From contig NZ_CP046703.1 of assembly GCF_009873495.1 (NCBI RefSeq), positions 496,001 to 560,000 on the forward strand: 64,000 nucleotides of DNA, in the 5' to 3' direction. This document shows, one piece after another, positions 17,107 to 25,460 of this stretch (the first letter of the stretch is position 1; each line of letters opens with the position of its first letter). This DNA comes from Nostoc sp. ATCC 53789 (lineage in GTDB: Bacteria; Cyanobacteriota; Cyanobacteriia; Cyanobacteriales; Nostocaceae). The translations under genes and the position numbers were made by a program. The notes beneath the pieces were generated by a model. That model searched no databases. It was not told where the DNA came from and was given only the letters and a program-made list of their open reading frames with translations.

Positions 17107-17233
17107 CTTATTTGTCCTTTGTCATTAGTCTTTTGTCATTAGTCTTTTGTCTTTCGCCATTAGCCCTTAGTACGTGGTCATTAGTCCTTAGCTTTCTACA
17201 AATGACCAATGACTAATGACCAATGACTAATGA
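17107..17233. repeat. TCATTAGTC / GACTAATGA simple repeats in cmpB-cmpC gap
   Basis: Irregular arrays of TTTGTCATTAGTC and, facing them, AATGACCAATGACTAATGAC, able to form a long hairpin in the operon transcript. A similar pair lies at 18099-18165. Confidence 0.75.
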
Positions 17234-18073
17234 CTATTTTTGCTCTGCTGGTAAAATCTTGTTTTGCAGCCAACCCATCGCTTTATCTAGGAGTAAACCA
17301 ACAACACCGATGTAAACTAGAGCTAAAATTACTTCGCTGACGTTGTTATTTTGATAGGCATCCCAGATGAAAAAGCCGATGCCGACAATACCGGACATGA
17401 CGATTTCGGCGGCGATAATCGCTAACCATGCTAAACCGATCGCAATTCTCAATCCGGTAAAGATGTAGGGTAATGCCGCAGGAATCAAAATGTTAGTGAA
17501 ATATTCTTTGCGGCTAAGTTGCAGAACTTTGGCGACGTTGTTGTAATCTTGGGGAATTTGGGTTACGCCTACAGCAGTGTTAATTAAGATGGGCCAAATG
17601 GCGGTAATGAAAATTACGAATAATGCTGCGGGTTCGTTTTGTCGTAAAGCTGCTAAAGAAATTGGAACCCAAGCTAGAGGTGGTACAGTCCGCAGTAGTT
17701 GAAAGATGGGGTCTAATGCTTTGGACATGGTTCTATTAACCCCAATCAAAATGCCCAAGCCAATACCAACGATCGCAGCTAGGGTATAACTGATCGCAAC
17801 CCGTTGCAGACTGGCGAGAATCTGCCAAAATAAACCTTTATCAAGTCCACCCCGGTCATAAAATGGCCAGAAAATGAGAATCCAAGTATCTTGAACAACT
17901 TGTATTGGCCCTGGTAATGTAGCGCCCGGAGTCCAAGAGAAGAGTTGCCAAATAGTCAGGAAAATTGCGATCGCGATCGCTGGTGGTATCAGGTCAGGAA
18001 ATTGCTTTTTCAGGCTGGATATAAAGCCATTACTCAATCTAGGATTTGCAGGGCGTTTTTGGGCTATTGTCAT
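17234..18073 (-). CDS. cmpB: Bicarbonate ABC transporter permease
   Basis: 279-aa inner-membrane permease of the NrtB/CmpB/SsuC type. Hydrophobic spans start at about residues 33, 95, 120, 150 and 205 with the typical binding-protein-dependent transport core. The EAA loop, which contacts the ATPases, appears as 'NILIPAALPYIFTGLRIAIGLAWLAIIAAE'-like sequence. The N-terminal cytoplasmic region (about 30 residues) is basic. It is second in the operon, 92 bp after cmpA with a repeat-filled gap on each side. Confidence 0.87.
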   Translation of the reverse strand: MTIAQKRPANPRLSNGFISSLKKQFPDLIPPAIAIAIFLTIWQLFSWTPGATLPGPIQVVQDTWILIFWPFYDRGGLDKGLFWQILASLQRVAISYTLAAIVGIGLGILIGVNRTMSKALDPIFQLLRTVPPLAWVPISLAALRQNEPAALFVIFITAIWPILINTAVGVTQIPQDYNNVAKVLQLSRKEYFTNILIPAALPYIFTGLRIAIGLAWLAIIAAEIVMSGIVGIGFFIWDAYQNNNVSEVILALVYIGVVGLLLDKAMGWLQNKILPAEQK

Positions 18074-18098
18074 GATGCTGTATTCTCCTCAAATTTTA

Positions 18099-18165
18099 TT
18101 TGTTATTTGTCCTTTGTCATTTGTCCTTTGCAAAGAACTAATGACCAATGACTAATGACTAATGA
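18099..18165. repeat. TTTGTC / AATGACTAATGACTA repeats in cmpA-cmpB gap
   Basis: Facing arrays of TTTGTCCTTTGTCATTTG and AATGACCAATGACTAATGAC, the same family as at 17107-17233. Confidence 0.7.
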
Positions 18166-19548
18166 CTAAACACTGACTTTTTTGATTTTCAAATTTTTCA
18201 AATATTCTTCTGGCTTTTCGGGGTCAAATTTGATGCCATCAAAAAACTCTTCTACACCACGGGATGTATTTGTGGGAATATCAGCAGCAGTAATTCCAGC
18301 TTCTTTGGCAGCTTCTTTCCAAATATCTTCGCGGTTGACTTTGTTGATAAGTTCCTTTGCTTTGGCAGCATTATTGTCAATGTAATCTTTTGGCAAGAAT
18401 CCCCAGCGAACGTTTTCAACTATGAACCATAAATCATGACTCTTATATGGATAGGAAACACTACCTTTTTCATCTTTCCAGTAGTAAGCCGCCATCGATT
18501 TATCATCAATTTTGCGACCATCACCCATGTCATACTTACCTTGGTATGGATCAGCTAGAATTTCCGGTGAAGAAAGATTGAAATAATTCCGTCCAGCCAG
18601 AATTTGAGCAGCTTCTTTGCGATTGTCAAAATTATCTAGCCATTGCTGTGCTTCCATAATTCCTTTTAAAATTGCTTTGGTAGCCTTGGGATTTTTATCA
18701 ACCCAGTCGCCTCTCATGGCAAGATATTCTTCAGGATGATTTTTCCAAATTTCTGCGGTTAATGCTGCTACATAGCCAATCTTGTCTTGTACCAGGCGAT
18801 AAGGCCAGGGGTCGCCTGTACTAAAGGCATCCATTGTTCCTGTTTTCATGTTGGCCACAGTTTGCGCTGCTGGTACTGTGAGCAACTTGACATCTGCATC
18901 TGGATCTAAGCCGCCTGCTGCTAACCAGTAGCGAATCCACAAATCTTGGTTGACGTGGGGAAAAGTGAATGCAGCAGTGAAGGGTGTTGAAGATTTTAAT
19001 TCCTTAAATAAAGACTTAGCGCCGGCGAGTTGTAGACTAATACCTTTGCCTTGGTGCTTGTTTGCGATCGCAATTCCATTTCCATGTGTAACCAATTGAC
19101 ATAAGACATACATGGGAATTTTTTTATTTCCCTTGGTAATTAAACCTTCTGTAATTAAATGTGGCATTGGCATCTGCCATTGACCGCCATCTATACCACC
19201 ACCGGCAGAACCAATTTCTACGTTGTCTCTGGCTGCACCCCAAGAAGCTTGTTTGGAAAGACCAACATCAGTCATACCATACTTTGCAAAAAATCCTTTT
19301 TCTTTAGCAATAATTAAAGGAGCCGCTTCTACAATGGGAATATATCCTAGCTTGACTGTAGTAGTTTCTGGTGCTTGTTCGGAACTAATATTAGCAACCG
19401 ACTGAGCAGTTGGTTGTGCTTTAGTGCTTCCACCAGTCAGGTTTTCAGGAGGATTGCCCAAACAGCCTTTGAGTAATACAGCACTCGCAGATACTCCGGC
19501 TGTAAATATAAATTTGCGGCGAGAAATTTGATTAAAAAATTCTGTCAT
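18166..19548 (-). CDS. cmpA: Bicarbonate-binding lipoprotein of ABC transporter
   Basis: 460-aa periplasmic binding lipoprotein. The N-terminus has a twin-arginine motif (SRRKFIF) and a lipobox LLKGC (Cys29), so it is likely exported folded and lipid-anchored. The body is the NrtA/CmpA fold. Features matching CmpA rather than NrtA are '[17 protein letters not shown]', 'STGDPWP' and HPEEYL, where Glu274 stands at the position of NrtA's nitrate-contacting Lys. In published structures this Glu belongs to the calcium-bicarbonate site. The operon lacks nirA and narB, which normally accompany nrtABCD in Nostocales. An SD (GGAG) lies 8 nt before the ATG. Many databases would label it 'nitrate transporter'. 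CmpR/low-CO2 control would be expected, but no operator was proved in the 570-bp upstream region. Confidence 0.85.
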   Translation of the reverse strand: MTEFFNQISRRKFIFTAGVSASAVLLKGCLGNPPENLTGGSTKAQPTAQSVANISSEQAPETTTVKLGYIPIVEAAPLIIAKEKGFFAKYGMTDVGLSKQASWGAARDNVEIGSAGGGIDGGQWQMPMPHLITEGLITKGNKKIPMYVLCQLVTHGNGIAIANKHQGKGISLQLAGAKSLFKELKSSTPFTAAFTFPHVNQDLWIRYWLAAGGLDPDADVKLLTVPAAQTVANMKTGTMDAFSTGDPWPYRLVQDKIGYVAALTAEIWKNHPEEYLAMRGDWVDKNPKATKAILKGIMEAQQWLDNFDNRKEAAQILAGRNYFNLSSPEILADPYQGKYDMGDGRKIDDKSMAAYYWKDEKGSVSYPYKSHDLWFIVENVRWGFLPKDYIDNNAAKAKELINKVNREDIWKEAAKEAGITAADIPTNTSRGVEEFFDGIKFDPEKPEEYLKNLKIKKVSV

Positions 19549-20119
19549 AAATATCTCCGTCGAAGGTAAATTTTATTTTTTATAGCTATAGCAAATTAGG
19601 CAAAAAACATTGTGTTTGTTGCGCTACTAATGATTAAGCTATATTTGGCAATGTAAACCCAGCCATTTCATCAATGACACGGCTACTTATATAAAAACTC
19701 GGCTAATTTATTGGCTCTGGTCTAGTCTGACGCAGAGGCATCATTCACCTTGTTGAAAACAGTTTACAGCCTTTGAAGCAAAATTAGTTCACTCGTTGCC
19801 TCGAATTATTAAACAAATATTAGATTGGATATATAAGTAAAAATTTATCTATTTTCCTTAATCATAGGAATAATTTCTAATGTATAAACTCTTGCTTATG
19901 GAAACTATCATGTTTACTTGATGATTGACTATCTTTGCTTGTTTTGTAACTGAATTTTAGTAGTCTTTTGTCATCTATAAGTTTTTATTTATAGCAACTA
20001 TTATATTATCCCTATTAATTTAGGAACGCACTGCGATGAGAGTGAGATAGTAAGGCTGGGAAAGTTGGAAACCGAAGTAAACACCCCAAATAGGTGTATT
20101 TCTTATCCAGCGATCGCAA
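19549..20119. other. Upstream region of the cmp operon
   Basis: 571 bp without a gene. It must contain the cmp promoter; LysR-type TTA-N7/8-TAA sites are too common in this AT-rich DNA to assign one. Near 20081-20097 the sequence ACACCCCAAATAGGTGT can pair and may end the minus-strand gene at 20120. Confidence 0.4.
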
Positions 20120-21244
20120 CTATCTGCCATTTCCAACACCATGAATAAACCCCGTCTCTTTAAGCAGCAGCCGTAGTTCTGCGTGACGAAGTTTAGTGTC
20201 CTTGTTGTTGTTTTCCCACATATCAGAAAAGAAATCTTGCATCAGCACAATGATACTGCGGTACTTGACAATGCTAGCAACATAAAACTTATCTAACTTC
20301 ATGATTCCATCAGCATGTATCTGCTCGATGTTGTCGAGTAATATAGACCGCAGTTCATGAGGTTTTAAGCCTTCTTTTATGCCATATTTTTCTATAATCC
20401 TGCGTTTATCGTTCTCCGAACACAAATCATACGGCGATCGAATCAGATGACCAAGATTTCGCAGGACTTCTCCATAGTCATAAAATGCGTTCTGCTTAAA
20501 AAAAGACTTTTCATCTTTCGTCAAAGTAAAACTTTTGTCAAGTACCAAACCAAAATCGGTCAGATATGTCTGCTTACCGTCGGTGAGGATATTGCGAAAA
20601 TGTGCGTCAAAGTGGATGATTCCCTTCGTTCTCAAAAAGGTAATCGTCGTGCGTAAGTCATCCAGGGGTTTTTGAAGTTTGTTAGGGTTGTCTTGCAGCC
20701 ATGTTTCCAGAACATACGGTATGTACTCTAGAAATAGAAGCAACTCATAGTTAGCGATCGCTCTATCTAACATATAATTCCCGGCGTTGGCACTATTGCC
20801 CCAGTACTCCACATAATCTCTTAGACGTTCCATATCGACATCCGCACGCTGCCCAGAGAAAGGAATAATCCGATAATGGTACATCAGTGGGAAAGTAGCA
20901 ATTGCCCCCGACAATACCCAGTTGGTTGTCTTGATATGAGTCACGAGTTCTCGAAAGACACCAAAACCAGTGGAACCGAAGCCGTAATTACAGTAAGTCG
21001 GCAGGTTATAAAGGTTTCTGGTGGAGAACAGGTTGTCAAATTCGATATTTGTAAGCGGAACACGTTTCACAAAAACTTTGGATTCACCAAGGACGATGGT
21101 GTGATTCATTCCCCAACCCGTACTCGACTCATTTGACTCACTATTGTCAAACAGAGAACGCAATTGGGCATTATCCAACTGAGCGATTTGTGAACTGAGC
21201 TTGAAGTACCTCTTCCTTCTAAGTTCTATATGCTTCTTAGGCAT
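20120..21244 (-). CDS. Protein-kinase-like (Ser/Thr kinase fold) protein
   Basis: 374 aa (ATG at 21244; a TTG at 21301 would add 19 residues). It shows the core of a eukaryote-like kinase: Lys in 'KVFVKRVP', catalytic loop HFDAHFRN with Asp213 and Asn218, and DFG at Asp230-Gly232 ('YLTDFGLVL'). The remaining 140 residues are helical with no further domain. The HxDxxxxN arrangement with HFDAHFRN is closer to atypical bacterial kinases and aminoglycoside-phosphotransferase/RIO-like proteins than to Hanks-type PknA. Catalysis is plausible because all metal and base residues are kept. It is isolated between argJ and the cmp operon. Substrate unknown. No membrane segment or sensor domain is seen. 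Confidence 0.75.
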   Translation of the reverse strand: MPKKHIELRRKRYFKLSSQIAQLDNAQLRSLFDNSESNESSTGWGMNHTIVLGESKVFVKRVPLTNIEFDNLFSTRNLYNLPTYCNYGFGSTGFGVFRELVTHIKTTNWVLSGAIATFPLMYHYRIIPFSGQRADVDMERLRDYVEYWGNSANAGNYMLDRAIANYELLLFLEYIPYVLETWLQDNPNKLQKPLDDLRTTITFLRTKGIIHFDAHFRNILTDGKQTYLTDFGLVLDKSFTLTKDEKSFFKQNAFYDYGEVLRNLGHLIRSPYDLCSENDKRRIIEKYGIKEGLKPHELRSILLDNIEQIHADGIMKLDKFYVASIVKYRSIIVLMQDFFSDMWENNNKDTKLRHAELRLLLKETGFIHGVGNGR

Positions 21245-21339
21245 TTTTCCCCGTCCAGCCACAGCATGAGAAACCGTAAGACTATTCTGATACCAATTCA
21301 ATTAATAGACATCTGGTGAAATTAAATATGCGTTACTCA

Positions 21340-21432
21340 GAACCCTTGTAGAGAAGTAGCATTGCTACGTCTCTACATCTAAATGATTGCAAGACATCCT
21401 TGGCTAAAGACGCGATTCATCGCGTCTCTACA
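21340..21432. repeat. GTAGAGAC / AGACGCGAT-type hairpin repeats
   Basis: Two small hairpins, GTAGAGAAGTAGC-att-GCTACGTCTCTAC and AGACGCGATTCATCGCGTCT. The second type recurs at about 12062-12084, 22752-22775 and 25316-25340, partly inside CAATAC-family MITEs. Confidence 0.6.
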
Positions 21433-21453
21433 ACGCAAACAATTGGGAGCCGT

Positions 21454-22695
21454 TTAGGTAGTATATTCGGCGTTAATCCTCACGTAGTCGTAACTCAAAT
21501 CACAACCCCAAGCTTTACCCACACCATAACCGTTGCCAACATTAACGGAGATTAACACCGTATCCTCTTGGAGATAAGCACCCGTCGCTGCTTTTTTCAA
21601 ATAAGCACTCGCTGCTGAACGATCAAAAGTTAAGGGTTGCCCGTTTTCTAACATTAAAAAATTCCCTAACTTAATTTGCAGATTTTCTTGCTCAAAGGGT
21701 ATACCTGCACGTCCGGCGGCGGCGGCGATGCGTCCCCAGTTGGGATCTCGGCCAAAGATTGCAGATTTAACTAAGGATGAACCAGCGATGGTTTTGGCTA
21801 TTTGTCGGGCTGAAATTTCATCATGGGTCCCTGTTACTTCCACTTCTATTAGACAAGTTGCGCCTTCACCATCACGAGCGATCGCTTTGGCTAAATGCTG
21901 ACAAACTGCTGTTAACATCGCCTCTAATTTCTCTGCCTCTGCGCCCCATTCTATAATTGCTGGGGTGCGAGATTGACCATTCGCCAAGGCAATTAAGCTG
22001 TCGTTGGTGCTGGTATCACCATCCACGGTAATGGAATTAAAGCTTCTATCAGCCGCCCTTGCTAACATTTGCTGCCACAGGGCTGGGGAAACCACAGCAT
22101 CACAAGTAACAAATGCTAGCATGGTTGCCATGTTGGGGTGAATCATGCCGGAACCTTTGGCAATACCACCAATTCGTACTGGGCGATCGCCTACAATTGT
22201 CTCTAGGGCAATAGATTTTGTTACCAAGTCTGTAGTGATAATCGCCCCAGCTGCGGCATCTGAACCTGTTGCTGATAGTGCAGCTACTACCTTGGGAATT
22301 CCACTTCGCAAAGCATCCATCTTAATTCTTTGACCGATCACGCCAGTGGAAGCCAATAAGATAGATTCAGACGAGATGTTTAGTGCTTGGGCTATTGCCA
22401 GAGAAGACTCTAGGGTATCAAGGTAGCCTTGATTACCTGTAGCGGCATTTGCTTGTCCAGCGTTGCAAAGGATGGCACGAGCGCTAGGTTTGGCTAGCAA
22501 GCGTTGGCGACAATATTCGACACAGGCAGCTTTAACTTGACTGGTGGTGAATACACCAGCTGCGATCGCTTCCACCTCTGAGAATATCAAAGCTAAATCT
22601 GGCAACCCCGAAGGTTTCAACCCTGCGGTTATTCCCGCCGCCTGATACCCCCTTGGTGCTGTGATGCCACCTGTGATTTTTTGCCAATCTGCCAT
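21454..22695 (-). CDS. argJ: Bifunctional glutamate N-acetyltransferase / amino-acid acetyltransferase
   Basis: 413-aa enzyme of the cyclic arginine pathway: it moves the acetyl group from N-acetylornithine to glutamate and can also use acetyl-CoA. ArgJ is made as a precursor that cleaves itself before a conserved Thr in 'HPNMATMLAF', giving alpha and beta chains; that motif is present, preceded by 'GIAKGSGMI'. 'ITVDGDTSTNDS' and the C-terminal 'DPNWGRIAAAAGRAG' are further ArgJ signatures. Length is normal. Monocistronic, followed by a spacer of hairpin repeats. Arginine supply also feeds cyanophycin, relevant to the CphA-like ATP-grasp gene at 27383. Confidence 0.95.
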   Translation of the reverse strand: MADWQKITGGITAPRGYQAAGITAGLKPSGLPDLALIFSEVEAIAAGVFTTSQVKAACVEYCRQRLLAKPSARAILCNAGQANAATGNQGYLDTLESSLAIAQALNISSESILLASTGVIGQRIKMDALRSGIPKVVAALSATGSDAAAGAIITTDLVTKSIALETIVGDRPVRIGGIAKGSGMIHPNMATMLAFVTCDAVVSPALWQQMLARAADRSFNSITVDGDTSTNDSLIALANGQSRTPAIIEWGAEAEKLEAMLTAVCQHLAKAIARDGEGATCLIEVEVTGTHDEISARQIAKTIAGSSLVKSAIFGRDPNWGRIAAAAGRAGIPFEQENLQIKLGNFLMLENGQPLTFDRSAASAYLKKAATGAYLQEDTVLISVNVGNGYGVGKAWGCDLSYDYVRINAEYTT

Positions 22696-22921
22696 TTTCT
22701 TCCTTACAACTATCAGGTTGGATAAGTCAATTTGTGCTTTAAAAAAGTGCGAAGAGATGCGATTAATCGCGTCTGTACAAGAGTTATGAGTTTCTCCGCA
22801 GTTCCCTTGCTCCCCAATTTCCAGTGACTATTATGAGTTTATTTGCTGATGGCAATAATAATGCACCAGTTGGCGATTAGCATAATTGTTTTACCTTTCT
22901 TATGACGAAAGACAAATTATG

Positions 22922-22972
22922 AAAAAAGAGAGCTGCCTAAGTAGCTCTCCAGATCATTACGGTGCATCTTTT
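22922..22972 (-). ncRNA. Predicted small RNA, tandem copy 1
   Basis: On the minus strand: -10 box TATACT (22984-22979), predicted start near 22972, conserved body AGATGCACC...TGATCTG, then a 7-bp stem GAGAGCT / AGCTCTC with loop ACTTAGGC and six Ts. Total about 51 nt. It has the same layout as copy 2, 152 bp away, which argues for two real transcription units rather than chance hairpins. No open reading frame fits. I cannot match it to a named family from memory. The exact 5' end is an estimate. Confidence 0.62.
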
Positions 22973-23073
22973 ACTCACAGTATATATTTGATTATCTAAG
23001 AGTTAATACTTATTGATTAAGATTTATTCTACAATTTGAATAAAGCTACTCCGTAAATACTACATAACTAGAT

Positions 23074-23124
23074 AAAAAAGAGAGCTACTTAGGCAGCTCT
23101 CCAGATCATCAGGGTGCATCTACT
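23074..23124 (-). ncRNA. Predicted small RNA, tandem copy 2
   Basis: Minus strand: -10 box TATAGT (23136-23131), a possible -35 TGACTA 18 nt upstream, predicted start near 23124, body AGATGCACC...GATGATCTG identical over most positions to copy 1, then terminator stem GAGAGCT / AGCTCTC with loop GCCTAAGT and six Ts. The terminator hairpin is the exact reverse complement of that of copy 1 over 22 nt, meaning the loop has been flipped between copies. Confidence 0.62.
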
Positions 23125-23238
23125 TACCACACTATATCATTTTAGGTATGCGGGTAGTCACCAGTTTTTATATGAAGATTTCATGAAGAAACACCGAGAA
23201 AATACTTACCCTTGATTTCTCACTTGTGAGAAATCCAG

Positions 23239-23326
23239 GAGTGTGGGAGGTGTGGGAGGTGTGGGAGGTGTGGGAGGATGGGGAAGAAGTCTTACCCCCC
23301 CACACTCCCCACACTCCCCACACTCC
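23239..23326. repeat. Palindromic 9-bp tandem repeats (GTGTGGGAG)
   Basis: Four GTGTGGGAG units face about three and a half CACACTCCC units across a 20-nt spacer, giving a potential long stem. The same unit, without the inverted arm, is at 34921-34987. Confidence 0.85.
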
Positions 23327-23369
23327 TCTACCCAAACCCAGGGATGAGATGTTTTTTTACTGGAAGTCC

Positions 23370-24845
23370 CTAAGCATTCAGTTTCTTTTCTACCAATTCG
23401 TTAGTCAGCTTAGGATCAGCACGTTTGGCTGTCTTTTTGAGAACTTGTCCAACAAAGAAGCCTTTAAGGTTGGTGTTACCGTTGCGATACTTTTCTAGTT
23501 CTTTGGGATTGGCGGCTATGACTTCATCAACGATAGGTTCTAGTACACTAGGATCGGTGATTAACTCTTGACCTGCAAAAGCTTTTTCAGGAGAAATCCC
23601 ACTGAGCAAATCTGGTAACTTTTCTTTAGCTTGAGCATTGCTAATTTTGCCCGTTTCAATGCGAGTAATGATCTCAGCTAAATTGGTAGGAGTCAGCCCG
23701 ATTTGAGTAATACTAAGTTTTTGCTTATTAAGGTAGGCGGCGATATCTTGAGTAATCCAGTTTGCAGCAGCTTTGGCATTTGCTCCAGATGCGATCGCAG
23801 TTTCAAAATATTCCGCTACTGGACGATCTTCTGTCAACACTCGCGCATCGTAAGCCGAAAGCCCCAACTCACTTTCATAATGATGGCGTTTTTGGGCTGG
23901 TAATTCTGGTAATTCGCTGCGCCACTTCTCTAATTCTGAATCCGTCACCTCAATTGGTGCTAAATCTGGTTCGGGGAAGTAGCGATAATCGCTAGAACCT
24001 TCCTTTACCCGCATACTACTTGTACGTTGAGCGCCTTCTTCCCACAGCCGAGTCTCTTGGATGATGCGCTCGCCTGCTTCGATGGCGGCGATTTGGCGCT
24101 CAATTTCGTAGTCAATCGCTCGTTGGATGGCGCTGAAGGAGTTCATATTTTTAATTTCTACCTTGGTGCCAAATTCCTCTCGTCCCACTGGACGCACAGA
24201 TATGTTGACATCGCAGCGCAGAGATCCTTCTTGCATATTGCCATCACTCACGCCGAGATAGCGCACAATCCGGCGCAACTCTTCAGCATATTCAGCAGCT
24301 TCTAATCCAGAACGCAAATCAGGTTCCGAGACAATTTCGACTAATGGAATACCTGCGCGATTGTAGTCTACCAGAGAATAGGAAGAACCGGAAAGGCGAT
24401 CGCTGCCGGCGTGTACCAATTTTCCTGCATCTTCTTCCATGTGCAGACGTGTGATACCAATGCGTTTGCGGCTGGGATTGCCCTCAGCATCTACCAACTC
24501 AATTTCTAGCCAACCATGTTCTGCGATCGGTAGATCGTATTGAGAAATTTGGTAATTTTTGGGTAAGTCAGGATAAAAATATTGTTTCCGGTCAAACTTA
24601 CTATATCTAGCAATTTGACAATTCAGTGCCAAACCAGTTTTGACAGCATATTCTAATACTTTTTCATTGAGTACAGGTAAGACCCCAGGTAAACCCATAC
24701 AAACCGGGTCAATGTTAGTATTTGGGTCAGCACCAAATGCCGTAGAGCTATTAGAGAAAATTTTGGTCTTGGTACTCAACTGACAATGGGTTTCTAGACC
24801 AATAATCGCTTCATACTCAGTTTTTACAGTTGTAGCAGTCGTCAT
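23370..24845 (-). CDS. gatB: Asp-tRNA(Asn)/Glu-tRNA(Gln) amidotransferase subunit B
   Basis: 491-aa subunit B of GatCAB, which converts Glu-tRNA(Gln) to Gln-tRNA(Gln) (and Asp-tRNA(Asn) where needed), essential in cyanobacteria that lack GlnRS. The start 'YEAIIGLETHCQLSTKTKIF' is the GatB/E signature, followed by 'MGLPGVLPVLN', the tRNA-kinase-like catalytic cradle with 'HMEEDAGKLVH' and 'RAGIPLVEIVSEPD', and the C-terminal YqeY-like tail domain (about 340-491) that grips the tRNA. Full length. As usual in cyanobacteria the gat genes are scattered; no gatA or gatC is adjacent. Confidence 0.96.
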   Translation of the reverse strand: MTTATTVKTEYEAIIGLETHCQLSTKTKIFSNSSTAFGADPNTNIDPVCMGLPGVLPVLNEKVLEYAVKTGLALNCQIARYSKFDRKQYFYPDLPKNYQISQYDLPIAEHGWLEIELVDAEGNPSRKRIGITRLHMEEDAGKLVHAGSDRLSGSSYSLVDYNRAGIPLVEIVSEPDLRSGLEAAEYAEELRRIVRYLGVSDGNMQEGSLRCDVNISVRPVGREEFGTKVEIKNMNSFSAIQRAIDYEIERQIAAIEAGERIIQETRLWEEGAQRTSSMRVKEGSSDYRYFPEPDLAPIEVTDSELEKWRSELPELPAQKRHHYESELGLSAYDARVLTEDRPVAEYFETAIASGANAKAAANWITQDIAAYLNKQKLSITQIGLTPTNLAEIITRIETGKISNAQAKEKLPDLLSGISPEKAFAGQELITDPSVLEPIVDEVIAANPKELEKYRNGNTNLKGFFVGQVLKKTAKRADPKLTNELVEKKLNA

Positions 24846-24973
24846 AATATCACTAATTTCGGCATAATCCTTGTAGTGGTACTATTGTAGCGGCGTATTG
24901 AGCTGCGCTGAAGACGGTTATTTGGGTGAGTAATGCTTACCCTGATGAGCTTGAAAAGGAAGTTGTAAACCTA

Positions 24974-25052
24974 GGATAAAGAAAATCTTGATTATTGGTT
25001 CTGGGGTGTTGGTAAATCTACCCTAGCCCGCGAACTATATTCGTATCTTTAA
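24974..25052 (+). pseudogene. Remnant of a P-loop nucleotide kinase-like gene
   Basis: Translation gives KKILIIGSG in one frame and, after a one-base shift inside the Walker A motif, GVGKSTLARELYSYL then a stop. Together they rebuild GSGGVGKST, the P-loop of adenylate-kinase/topology-modulation-like NTPases. Only the first about 25 codons survive, so this is a decayed fragment. Confidence 0.45.
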
Positions 25053-25166
25053 CTGGTAGTAAAACATAAAATTTCACCAAATACCTATTCCCCCAACCTA
25101 TAGTAGTCCGCTCAATGGGGTAAATATGCACACGACTGGCTTCCCTTAAAAAGCTAGTTCTAATTC

Positions 25167-25370
25167 CAATACGCTTGGGTTAAGGGACTTCCAGTTAAAA
25201 AAATATCCCGTCGTAGGGGCGCAAGGCCTTGCGCCCCTACAAATCTATAAATAATTTGGGATAATTTATTTTTTGCAAGTCCCTAAGAGCTACTGGTAAA
25301 AATTTTGGGTTTTTGAGACGCGATAAATCGCCGTCTCTACAAGTCTTTTGGTCTTATCTGAACTGTATTG
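25167..25370. mobile_element. CAATAC-family MITE with a second element nested inside
   Basis: Left end CAATACGCTTGGGTTA, right end TATCTGAACTGTATTG, flanked by GTTCTAATTC (25157-25166) and GTTCTAATGC (25371-25380), a 10-bp duplication with one mismatch. It contains an inner element (25183-25284) and the hairpin GAGACGCGATAAATCGCCGTCTC. Confidence 0.7.
25183..25284. mobile_element. Inner MITE with AGGGACTT ends and a 28-bp palindrome
   Basis: Inverted ends AGGGACTTCCAGTTAAAAAA and, reverse-complemented, AGGGACTTGCAAAAAATAAA. At the centre, 25213-25240 is a perfect 28-bp palindrome (arm GTAGGGGCGCAAGG). A lone end of the same family lies at about 23343-23376, just after gatB. Confidence 0.65.
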
Positions 25371-25460
25371 GTTCTAATGCCCTCCTTTTTAATAAGGGTT
25401 AGGAAGCATAAAGCCTTTACAATTCACAACGAAATTAATTAAATAATTATTAAAAATATA

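Larger units (their letters stand above)
22696..23369. other. argJ-gatB spacer with two small-RNA candidates and GTGTGGGAG repeats
   Basis: 674 bp. It contains a hairpin AGATGCGATTAATCGCGTCT (about 22755), two tandem small-RNA-like units at 22922-22972 and 23074-23124, and a palindromic 9-bp tandem array at 23239-23326. Confidence 0.6.

Noticed and set aside
13804..19548. Labelling the ABC operon nrtABCD
   Set aside because: CmpA-type residues (Glu274, [14 protein letters not shown]) and absence of nirA/narB favour bicarbonate.
19549..20119. CmpR operator in the cmp upstream region
   Set aside because: TTA-N7/8-TAA patterns are expected by chance in this AT-rich DNA; none could be singled out.
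23226..23498. 90-codon frame with WEVWEVWEV and PHTPHTPHT
   Set aside because: Encoded by the 9-bp tandem repeat and running antisense into gatB.
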